Shown: piece after piece, positions 1 through 5,086 of the stretch
Position numbering within the stretch: position 1 is the first letter of the stretch
Layout of the letters: every line of letters begins with the position of its first letter
Assembly: GCA_003453695.1 (NCBI GenBank)
Contig: DMNK01000103.1
Location: forward strand, 365-12,737
DNA: 12,373 bases
Reading direction: 5' to 3'
DNA from: Acidimicrobiaceae bacterium
GTDB taxonomy: Bacteria > Actinomycetota > Acidimicrobiia > Acidimicrobiales > UBA8190
Notes under the pieces: model-generated
Database searches by the model: none
What the model was told of the DNA's origin: nothing
What the model saw: the letters and a program-made list of their open reading frames with translations, nothing else
Position numbers and translations under genes: made by a program

Positions 1-134
1 CGCATGGTGGTGGACTTGCCGGACCCGTTGGGCCCGAGAAAGCCGGTCACGGTACCGGGGCGCACGTCGAAGGACAGGTCGTCCACGGCGACGACGTTGC
101 CGAACCGCTTGGAGAGCCCCCGAGCCTCGATCAC
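1..134 (-). CDS. ABC transporter ATP-binding protein, N-terminal fragment (continues beyond left edge)
   Basis: Only the first 44 or so residues are visible. Reading the minus strand from GTG at 134-132 gives a typical ABC ATPase opening: a first beta strand ([12 protein letters not shown]), an A-loop region ([11 protein letters not shown]), and a Walker A motif [11 protein letters not shown] at about residues 33-43. The layout matches ATPases of ABC-2 type exporters (the DrrA/CcmA-like group), which hydrolyse ATP in the cytoplasm to drive a partner membrane permease; that subgroup is inference because the Q-loop, signature and Walker B are off the window. The GTG start puts the A-loop and P-loop at normal distances. 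No strong Shine-Dalgarno is seen in front of it. The GTG overlaps a TGA stop (133-131) of an upstream minus-strand open frame, and an inverted repeat lies 27 nt upstream. The permease gene would be expected to the left. Confidence 0.85.
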   Translation of the reverse strand, partial: MIEARGLSKRFGNVVAVDDLSFDVRPGTVTGFLGPNGSGKSTTM

Positions 135-160
135 CTCGCGAGCCTGGCACAGAGGCCCCG

Positions 161-190
161 CGAGTGGGTATCAGGGTGAACCCTCACTCG
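161..190. promoter_or_regulatory. Interrupted inverted repeat upstream of the ABC ATPase gene
   Basis: CGAGTG at 161-166 is complementary to CACTCG at 185-190, and inside it AGGG at 173-176 pairs with CCCT at 181-184 around a TGAA loop. The inner and outer arms are contiguous on the right side and separated by six unpaired bases (167-172) on the left. It sits between two divergent genes, 27 nt upstream of the ABC ATPase start, where an operator or a leader hairpin would be expected. I do not recognise the motif; it is not CIRCE or HAIR. The pairing is seen; the regulatory role is inference. Confidence 0.35.
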
Positions 191-316
191 CCCCGGAGAC
201 GGGGCCAGCGCCTCGGCGACGAGCTCCCGCGCCGCATCTCGCACCGCCAGCCGTTCGCCCAAGCGCTTCGCGGCTCGCCCGTGCAGCTGCCGGCTTCGCC
301 CCACCGGCTGGAGACC

Positions 317-342
317 GGTTCCCGCCCTGGCCGGACGGGTAC
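317..342 (+). promoter_or_regulatory. Candidate SigB/SigF-type promoter for the HesB-like gene
   Basis: GGTTCC at 317-322 and GGGTAC at 337-342 are separated by 14 nt. This resembles the actinobacterial general-stress sigma factor consensus (GTTT, a spacer of about 14-16 nt, GGGTAT). Transcription would start near 349-352, giving a leader of about 27 nt that contains the ribosome binding site at 364-371 before the ATG at 378. The match is imperfect and the sequence is GC-rich, so a chance match is possible. The rest of the 135-377 gap holds the inverted repeat at 161-190 and nothing else I can name. Confidence 0.3.
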
Positions 343-377
343 ATGGCCCTTTCGGGAATCGACGGGAGGGGACTTCC

Positions 378-674
378 ATGCTCGGCATCACTGACATGGC
401 CGGAATGGTGCTCAAGGCCACGGTGGCCTCCACCGGGGACCCGACGCTGGCGGTTCGGGTCTCCGCGGGCCCAGCCGACCCGATGACCAACGGCTCTCGG
501 GTCCTCCGGCTCGACCTGGTCAGCGACGTAGAGACCGAGGACGAAGTGCTGGAAGCTCCCGGTGGCGCGCACGTCGTAGTGGAGCGACAGCTGTTGCCCC
601 TCCTCGACGACAAGGTGCTCGACGCCAACGTCGACGCCGAGGGACGGTCTTCGCTGTTCATCGCCGAGGCCTGA
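378..674 (+). CDS. HesB/IscA-fold protein lacking all cysteines (98 aa)
   Basis: The protein is 98 residues. Its overall pattern resembles the actinobacterial HesB-like (Fe-S biogenesis fold) small proteins: an opening helix (MLGITDMAGMVLKATVAS), a central beta region (LAVRVSA, then RVLRLDLVSD around 41-50), an acidic stretch (VETEDEVLE, 51-59), and the ending LLDDKVLDANVDAEGR followed by FIAEA. In canonical IscA/ErpA proteins one central and two C-terminal cysteines bind the cluster or iron; here there is no cysteine at all, so a direct cluster-carrier role is unlikely. Such proteins are known in actinobacteria but their function is not established as far as I know. The ATG has a strong ribosome binding site, GGGAGGGG at 364-371, six bases upstream. 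It is monocistronic in appearance, with a promoter candidate at 317-342 and a stem-loop right after its stop. Family assignment is from sequence pattern only. Confidence 0.7.
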   Translation: MLGITDMAGMVLKATVASTGDPTLAVRVSAGPADPMTNGSRVLRLDLVSDVETEDEVLEAPGGAHVVVERQLLPLLDDKVLDANVDAEGRSSLFIAEA

Positions 675-695
675 GGCGGCTCGGTCTGAGCCGTC
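675..695 (+). terminator. Stem-loop right after the HesB-like gene, candidate terminator
   Basis: The eight bases after the TGA stop (675-682) pair with 688-695, including one G-U pair, around a five-base loop. The core is CGGCTC at 677-682 with GAGCCG at 688-693. There is no T-tract behind it, which is common for candidate terminators in high-GC actinobacteria, so termination is likely but not certain. Confidence 0.45.
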
Positions 696-757
696 GGCGA
701 AGGGCGCGGCCGGGCCGGGCCCGTCGCGAACGAACGCACAACAAACCTTCCACCTCT

Positions 758-793
758 TATCGGGCGCGCCCAGGCGGCCGATAGGACTATCGG
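758..793. promoter_or_regulatory. Cluster of three TATCGG half-sites, candidate operator of the response regulator gene
   Basis: CCGATAG at 778-784 and CTATCGG at 787-793 form a perfect 16-bp dyad with a two-base centre. A third copy of the half-site, TATCGG, lies at 758-763, exactly 30 bp (about three helical turns) before the copy at 788-793. Just upstream (728-761) the sequence is locally A/T-richer than its surroundings, as promoters often are. The array lies 44-79 bp upstream of the response regulator start. I do not recognise the motif; a dimeric regulator site, perhaps autoregulatory, is inference. Confidence 0.4.
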
Positions 794-795
794 TG

Positions 796-826
796 CCTCT
801 CTCGCAGCGCCGCGCCGCGAGAGGGG
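796..826 (+). promoter_or_regulatory. Leader hairpin that would mask the response regulator's ribosome binding site
   Basis: CCTCTCTCGC at 796-805 pairs with GCGAGAGGGG at 817-826: seven perfect pairs (799-805 with 817-823), one G-U pair, then two more G-C pairs, with an 11-base loop. The 3' arm contains most of the purine-rich ribosome binding site (GAGAGGGGGG, 819-828) that serves the ATG at 837. If formed in the mRNA it would lower translation until opened. Pairing is seen; the regulatory effect is inference. Confidence 0.4.
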
Positions 827-836
827 GGCCTCGGCG

Positions 837-1334
837 ATGCCAAGACAACACAGCACTTCAGAGGATCAGCACCTCGACCTGGCGGGCGGGCACACCGGCA
901 AGGTCCTGGTGGTCGACGACGACCCGGCCGTGCGCTCCACGATGGCGGACGTCCTCCGCTCCCATGGCTTTGCCGTCGCCGAGGCCGCCGACGGCGCAGC
1001 GGCGACCTGGCTGATCGCCGACGGAGATTTCGACGTCGTGGTCCTGGATCTTTCTCTCTGCCACGTCGATGGCACCGCTGTGCTCGACGCCTTGGAACCG
1101 ACGGCGACCGTCGTGATCGTGTCGGCATTCTCCGCCTTCGACGAGGAGGCGATTCGGAGCCAGTTCAGTTCGACTGTCTTCAGCTGCCTCCGCAAACCGG
1201 TGGCCCCCCGGCGCTTGCTCGAGGTCGTCTCGGCCGCCGCCGCCGCCGGTCGCTGCCCACGGGTGCGCCCCATTGCCCCGCGAGACGCCCTCCGCCTGGG
1301 CTTTGCCGGCCTGGCCCGGCTGGGACCTATCTAG
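837..1334 (+). CDS. Response regulator, receiver domain only (165 aa)
   Basis: This encodes a stand-alone CheY-like receiver. After about 20 non-conserved residues the first strand is KVLVVDDD (22-29), giving the metal-binding acidic residues D27 and D28. The phosphoacceptor is D71 in VVVLDL (67-72), the switch Ser is S96 in VVIVSAFS, F115 holds the usual aromatic position, and K120 in LRKP completes the active site. All five signature positions are present, so phosphorylation by a histidine kinase is expected. The usual Pro of the DLxLPxxDG motif is Cys75. After the receiver there are only about 42 Ala/Arg/Pro-rich residues and no DNA-binding or enzyme domain, so it probably acts by protein contact or as a phosphorelay step. 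No kinase gene is in the window. The ATG follows a ribosome binding site at 819-828; the leader has an operator-like dyad and a masking hairpin. Confidence 0.88.
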   Translation: MPRQHSTSEDQHLDLAGGHTGKVLVVDDDPAVRSTMADVLRSHGFAVAEAADGAAATWLIADGDFDVVVLDLSLCHVDGTAVLDALEPTATVVIVSAFSAFDEEAIRSQFSSTVFSCLRKPVAPRRLLEVVSAAAAAGRCPRVRPIAPRDALRLGFAGLARLGPI

Positions 1335-1360
1335 GGCGCGCCCGGAACTCCCGCTCGGAC

Positions 1361-1374
1361 CCGGTCAGGACCGG
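1361..1374. terminator. Short inverted repeat between convergent genes
   Basis: CCGGTC at 1361-1366 is mirrored by GACCGG at 1369-1374. As RNA it would form a five-pair stem with a four-base loop on either strand. It lies in the 80-bp gap between the convergent response regulator and YdeI-like genes, where a bidirectional terminator would be placed. There is no T-tract and the stem is short, so support is weak. Confidence 0.25.
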
Positions 1375-1414
1375 CGCAGACCCCCCGCCTGCCGGGCAGC
1401 ACGACCCGAGCGGC

Positions 1415-1714
1415 TCAGGCGCGGCCGTTGCGCTCCCGGTGGCTGCACCCTGGCCAGCAACAGGGCCGCCGCTGGCCTTCCTCCAGCTCTTCCTGGGTCC
1501 GGCGGATGCGGCGTTGGCGCGTCGTCTCCTGCTTGGCCTCCTCGACCCAGCAGATGAACTCGTTGCGGGCCAGAGGCGTGATGTCGTTCCACGCATCGAG
1601 GGCCACGGGGTTGGCCGCCAGTGCCTCACGCAGGTCGGCGGGGAGCTTGTGCACGACGCCACCGGCTACTCGTGCGCTGCTCACGGCACCAGGGTACCGG
1701 CGGCGATCGGCCAT
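1415..1714 (-). CDS. YdeI/OmpD-associated-type small protein (99 aa)
   Basis: The core, VVHKLPADLREALAANPVAL (20-39), then DAWNDITPLARNEFICWVEEAK and repeated Arg/Thr/Glu helices (TRQRRIRRTQEELEEG), matches the C-terminal domain of YdeI/OmpD-associated family proteins, whose hallmark is a helix with EEAK followed by a basic TRxRRI segment. Their molecular function is poorly defined; some members are labelled bacteriocin-protection proteins. The protein ends in an unusual tail with Cys-Cys, then Cys and His (RRPCCWPGCSHRER, about 81-94), which could bind a metal. It lacks the N-terminal domain of longer family members. The frame stays open upstream to a TTG at 1777, but ATG at 1714 starts right before the conserved region and is preferred. 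It is co-directional with and 91 bases downstream of nuoN, so read-through is possible, but a 9-bp hairpin sits immediately before the ATG. There is no clear separate promoter (a TTGACG at 1777-1772 lacks a good -10). Confidence 0.75.
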   Translation of the reverse strand: MADRRRYPGAVSSARVAGGVVHKLPADLREALAANPVALDAWNDITPLARNEFICWVEEAKQETTRQRRIRRTQEELEEGQRRPCCWPGCSHRERNGRA

Positions 1715-1717
1715 CTT

Positions 1718-1739
1718 CAGCGTCCCACGAGGAACGCTG
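1718..1739 (-). promoter_or_regulatory. Strong hairpin abutting the YdeI-like start codon
   Basis: On the minus strand CAGCGTTCC (1739-1731) pairs with GGGACGCTG (1726-1718) around a TCGT tetraloop: nine pairs including one G-U. Only AAG separates it from the ATG at 1714. The only Shine-Dalgarno-like bases of the downstream gene (GGGA) lie inside the stem. It may be the nuo operon terminator, an mRNA-stabilising 3' end, or a translation-controlling leader; the sequence alone does not decide. Confidence 0.45.
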
Positions 1740-1780
1740 GACCCACGGTGATGGAGCAGCCTCCGGCTGACCGTCAATGG

Positions 1781-1800
1781 CCGAGCCGCCGACGGTTCGG
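1781..1800 (-). terminator. Stem-loop five bases after the nuoN stop
   Basis: CCGAACCG (1800-1793) faces CGGCTCGG (1788-1781) on the minus strand, pairing at seven of eight positions with one A/C mismatch and a four-base loop. It starts five bases past the nuoN TGA (1808-1806). There is no T-tract. It could end or stabilise the nuo transcript, perhaps together with the stronger hairpin at 1718-1739. Confidence 0.35.
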
Positions 1801-1805
1801 GACCG

Positions 1806-3452
1806 CTAGGGAATGATGAGGCGAGCGAGGTGGGCGAAACCCGTCAAGGGAGCCGGCCACAGCCCGAACAGCACCGTGACACCCACGCACAGGGCGATGG
1901 CGACGGCGGCCGGCGCCTCGGGCACCTCCCACGAGGCCACCGGCGTCCTGGTCGCAGACAGGGTGAGCGTCCCGCCTGGCCCCGCCTGCTCGTCGGCGCC
2001 GGCGGAGGGGGCCATCGACGAAGACCCGGCCTCGGTGCCGGCAAGGAGCAGATCAGCGCCGTCGCCGTAGCCGGGGGCGCCGGCGCCTGCCTCGGCCGGG
2101 GCGGCGTACATGAGGAGCACCACCCGCAGATAGAAGAACCCGGCGATGGCGGCGGTCACCATGGCGATCACCGCCAACGCCGTGGACCGGGCCCCGACGG
2201 ATGCGGAGACGACCTCCAGCTTGGCCAGGAAGCCGGTGGTGAACGGGATGCCGGCCTGGGCCAGCAGCATCGTCGTGAGAGCCAGCGCCAACAGCGGCGA
2301 GCGACGGGCCAGGCCCCGATAGCGCTCGAGGTCGTGGTCGTCGTCACCGGGCCCGGCCACGAGCGTGATGACGGCGAAGCTCCCGATCACCATGAAGGAA
2401 TAGACGAACAGGTAGTACAGCGCCGCCTCCACTCCGCGCGTGGTTGCGGCCTGGACCCCGAGCAGCACGAAACCGGCGTGGTTGATGGAGGAGTAAGCCA
2501 GCATGCGCTTGATGTCACGCTGCACGAGGGCCACCACCGCCCCCAGCGTCAGGGTGAGCAGGGCCAAGACCCACACGGCCGGCTGCCAGTCGGTCCGCAA
2601 CACGCCGAACGAGGAGATGAACACGCGCAGCAAGGCGGCGAACCCTCCCGCCTTGGCGACGGCGGCCATGAATCCGGTGACGGGGGTGGGCGCACCCTGG
2701 TACACGTCTGGGGTCCACAGGTGGAAGGGCACCGCCGCCACCTTGAAGGCGAAGCCCACCAACAGCAGTGCCAAGCCCGCCAGGAGCAGCCCGTCGTGGA
2801 GAAGGATGTTGCGGGCCAGGTAGTCGGTGATCTGCGGGAGGTCGGTGGTGCCGGTGGCCCCGTACACGAGGGCGATGCCGTAGACGAACACCGCCGACGA
2901 GAAGCTGCCCAGGACGAAGTACTTGAGCCCGGCCTCACCCGATTGCTGGCGTCGATGGTCGAAGGCCGCCAGCACGTACAAGGCGATGGACATGATCTCG
3001 AGGCCGAGGAACACCACAATGAGGTCGTTGGCCTCGCCCATGACGACGGCGCCCGCCGCCGAGACGAGCATGAGGACCTGCAGCTCCGGGCCCCACCCGC
3101 TCGGGTGCCGCCGTTGCCAGGAGTCGGCCACCAGAGCGGTGAGGAACACCGCCGAGGTGACCAGGACGGAGATGAGCGCGCTGAAACCGTCTTGGACCAC
3201 GGCGCCGGCAATGGCGACGTGCGGGCCGCTGTGACGGATGTCGCCCCACTGCACGAGCGACGCCACCAGCGCCGCCAGCGCCACGCCCACTGTGAGGGAC
3301 GTGGTGGTGGACGCCGGCAGCCGCCTCGGCCACACCGCCGACACGGCGAGCATGGCGCCCGCCCCGCCCAAGAGGATGAGCACGGGCATGATCGACAGGT
3401 AGGCGATCTTGGGCAACGCCAGGTGGCCGGCGACGGCGAGCACCGAGGTCAC
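1806..3452 (-). CDS. nuoN: NADH-quinone oxidoreductase subunit N
   Basis: NuoN is one of the three antiporter-like proton-pumping subunits of complex I in the cytoplasmic membrane. The 548-residue product has the expected array of hydrophobic helices and the key charged residues: E152 in VFLGLEIMS (TM5), K237 in FAFKVAAVPFHLW (broken TM7), K267 in VAKAGGF (TM8), the QRDIKRMLAYSSINHAGF segment (311-328), and K411 in GFLAKLEV (broken TM12). These correspond to E133, K217, K247 and K395 of E. coli NuoN. It is longer than the E. coli protein (485) mainly because of a roughly 60-residue Gly/Ala/Ser-rich, partly acidic hydrophilic insertion at about 451-510, between the last two helices. The GTG start (3452) overlaps the nuoM stop as GTGA, with a Shine-Dalgarno GGAGGG at 3463-3458. 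It is the last nuo gene; two hairpins follow. Confidence 0.97.
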   Translation of the reverse strand: MTSVLAVAGHLALPKIAYLSIMPVLILLGGAGAMLAVSAVWPRRLPASTTTSLTVGVALAALVASLVQWGDIRHSGPHVAIAGAVVQDGFSALISVLVTSAVFLTALVADSWQRRHPSGWGPELQVLMLVSAAGAVVMGEANDLIVVFLGLEIMSIALYVLAAFDHRRQQSGEAGLKYFVLGSFSSAVFVYGIALVYGATGTTDLPQITDYLARNILLHDGLLLAGLALLLVGFAFKVAAVPFHLWTPDVYQGAPTPVTGFMAAVAKAGGFAALLRVFISSFGVLRTDWQPAVWVLALLTLTLGAVVALVQRDIKRMLAYSSINHAGFVLLGVQAATTRGVEAALYYLFVYSFMVIGSFAVITLVAGPGDDDHDLERYRGLARRSPLLALALTTMLLAQAGIPFTTGFLAKLEVVSASVGARSTALAVIAMVTAAIAGFFYLRVVLLMYAAPAEAGAGAPGYGDGADLLLAGTEAGSSSMAPSAGADEQAGPGGTLTLSATRTPVASWEVPEAPAAVAIALCVGVTVLFGLWPAPLTGFAHLARLIIP

Positions 3453-5071
3453 CGTCGCCCTCCACCGGACACGGTGACGGCGTCCGGCGACAGCGACGAC
3501 GAAGTGGTGTAGGCGCCCGACGACGAGGAAGCGGGCGCCGGCCCTCTCGACACCGCCGGCTCACGCGTCGCACCCCCCTGGTCGACCTGGCTCACGAGCC
3601 GCTGCACGGACGGCGTGATGCGATCGAGCAGGGGCTTGGGATAGATGCCGAGGAAGGCGATGATCAGCACCAGGGGTGCCACCACGGCGGCCTGCCGCCA
3701 CGACAGGTCGGCAACCTGGGCCGTGGCCGGGTCGGGCTCCAGGTGGAAGGCCTGCTGGTAGGCCCACAGGAGATAGAGCGCGGCGATCACCACCCCGCCG
3801 GTGGCCACCACCGCCCACCAGCGGTGGGTGACGAAGGTGCCGATGAGGACGAGGAACTCGCCCACGAAGCCGCTGAGCCCGGGCAGCCCGATCGCCCCCA
3901 TCATCCCGACGGTGAAGATCCCCGCCAACACGGGGGCGGGGCGCTGCAGGCCACGCAGGCCGTCGGTGCTCCACGTGCCGCGCCGCTCGTAGATCCACCC
4001 GATGGCGATGAACAGCACGGCGATGATGAGCCCGTGGTTCACCATCTGGACCACGCCCCCGGTGACGCCTTGGGTGGTGAGGGCGAAGGTGCCGAGCACG
4101 ACGAAGCCCAGGTGCGCCAGCGAGGAGTAGGCCACGAGCCGCTTCAAGTCCTTGGTGGCGCAGGCCACGATCCCGCCGTAGATGATCCCCGCCACTCCGA
4201 GGGTGAGCAGCAGCGGCGCCAGGTCCACCACCGCCCGGGGGAACAGGGTCAGGTCGAAGCGGATGATGCCGTACGTCCCCATCTTGGCCATCACGGCCGC
4301 CAGCACCACCGACCCTGCCGTGGGCGCCTCGGCGTAGGCGTCGGGGGACCAGGTGTGGAAGGGGAACACGGGGGCCTTCACCGCGAAGGCCGCCGTGAAG
4401 GCCAGGAACAGAAGCACCTGCGAGGCCAGACCGAGATGGGTGTGCATCAAGGTGACGAGGTCGAAGGTGAGGCGGCCCGTCTGGTGCTCGTGCTCGAAGG
4501 CCACGGCCACGATGCCGACGAGCAGGAAAGCCGAGCCCAGGAAGGTGTAGATGAAGAACTTGATGGCCGCGTAGGCGCGTCGGGAGTACCCCCACCGGCT
4601 GATGAGGAAGTACACCGGCACCAGCGTCAGCTCGAAGAACAGGAAGAAGAGGATCAGGTCGAGGGCGACGAAGCTGCCCAGACACCCGGCTTCCAGGAGA
4701 AGCAGCCAGGCGACGGCGTCGCGGCTGGTGCCGAGGCTTCCGCTGAGCAGCACCAGCGGGAAGAGCACGGCGGCCATGAGGACGAGGAACAGCGAGATCC
4801 CGTCCACCCCCAGGTGCCAGGAGATGCCGAGTTGCGGTGCCCAGATGTGCTGGCTCACGAGCCGGAACCCACCGTTCCCGGCTTGGTAACGCGCTGCGAT
4901 GGTGGCGGCCAGGGCCAAGGTGGACAGCGTGGTGACCAGCCCGATGGCCTGCACCACCCGGGCCTGGAGGCGCTCGCCCAGGCCCGTCGGCACCAGCACA
5001 GCGACGAGGGCGCCGCACGCCGGCAGCAGCACGAGCACGGTGAGGAAGGGGAACGCCGTGTCGTGGGTCAC
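3449..5071 (-). CDS. nuoM: NADH-quinone oxidoreductase subunit M
   Basis: NuoM is the middle antiporter-like proton pump of complex I. The 540-residue product shows E147 in FFLFFELTLVPVYF (TM5), K232 in FAVKAPVFPFHTW (TM7), K263 in VMAKMGTYG (TM8), K310 in KDLKRLVAYSSLAHLGF, H346 in MVNHGL, and E405 in GFVGEFLVL (TM12). These match E144, K234, K265, H348 and E407 of E. coli NuoM, so the proton path looks intact. After the last helix (about 461-478) there is an extra tail of about 45 residues rich in Ser, Gly, Ala and Pro (497-540). The GTG start at 5071 lies 13 nt past the nuoL stop, and its Shine-Dalgarno GAGGGAG (5086-5080) overlaps that stop, implying translational coupling. The 3' end overlaps nuoN by four bases. 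Confidence 0.97.
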   Translation of the reverse strand: MTHDTAFPFLTVLVLLPACGALVAVLVPTGLGERLQARVVQAIGLVTTLSTLALAATIAARYQAGNGGFRLVSQHIWAPQLGISWHLGVDGISLFLVLMAAVLFPLVLLSGSLGTSRDAVAWLLLLEAGCLGSFVALDLILFFLFFELTLVPVYFLISRWGYSRRAYAAIKFFIYTFLGSAFLLVGIVAVAFEHEHQTGRLTFDLVTLMHTHLGLASQVLLFLAFTAAFAVKAPVFPFHTWSPDAYAEAPTAGSVVLAAVMAKMGTYGIIRFDLTLFPRAVVDLAPLLLTLGVAGIIYGGIVACATKDLKRLVAYSSLAHLGFVVLGTFALTTQGVTGGVVQMVNHGLIIAVLFIAIGWIYERRGTWSTDGLRGLQRPAPVLAGIFTVGMMGAIGLPGLSGFVGEFLVLIGTFVTHRWWAVVATGGVVIAALYLLWAYQQAFHLEPDPATAQVADLSWRQAAVVAPLVLIIAFLGIYPKPLLDRITPSVQRLVSQVDQGGATREPAVSRGPAPASSSSGAYTTSSSLSPDAVTVSGGGRR

Positions 5072-5079
5072 CGGCGCCG

Positions 5080-5086
5080 CTCCCTC
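5080..5086 (-). promoter_or_regulatory. Ribosome binding site of nuoM inside the nuoL stop region
   Basis: GAGGGAG on the minus strand overlaps the last two bases of the nuoL TGA and lies eight bases before the nuoM GTG. It supports the GTG at 5071 as the start of nuoM. Confidence 0.7.

Noticed and set aside
161..190. CIRCE or HAIR heat-shock operator
   Set aside because: The GAGTG and CACTC arms are in the opposite order and at the wrong spacing for CIRCE, and the sequence does not match the HAIR consensus.
134..378. tRNA or small RNA gene in the left intergenic region
   Set aside because: No cloverleaf, T-loop or CCA-like pattern was found; only the inverted repeat and the promoter candidate stand out.
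1715..1777. Upstream extension of the YdeI-like protein to a TTG at 1777
   Set aside because: The added 21 residues have no family similarity and would be translated through the 9-bp hairpin; the ATG at 1714 is more economical, although not proven.
1830..3512. 560-codon plus-strand open frame opposite nuoN
   Set aside because: Same reason: composition-driven antisense frame with no recognisable domain, and nuoN on the other strand is unmistakable.
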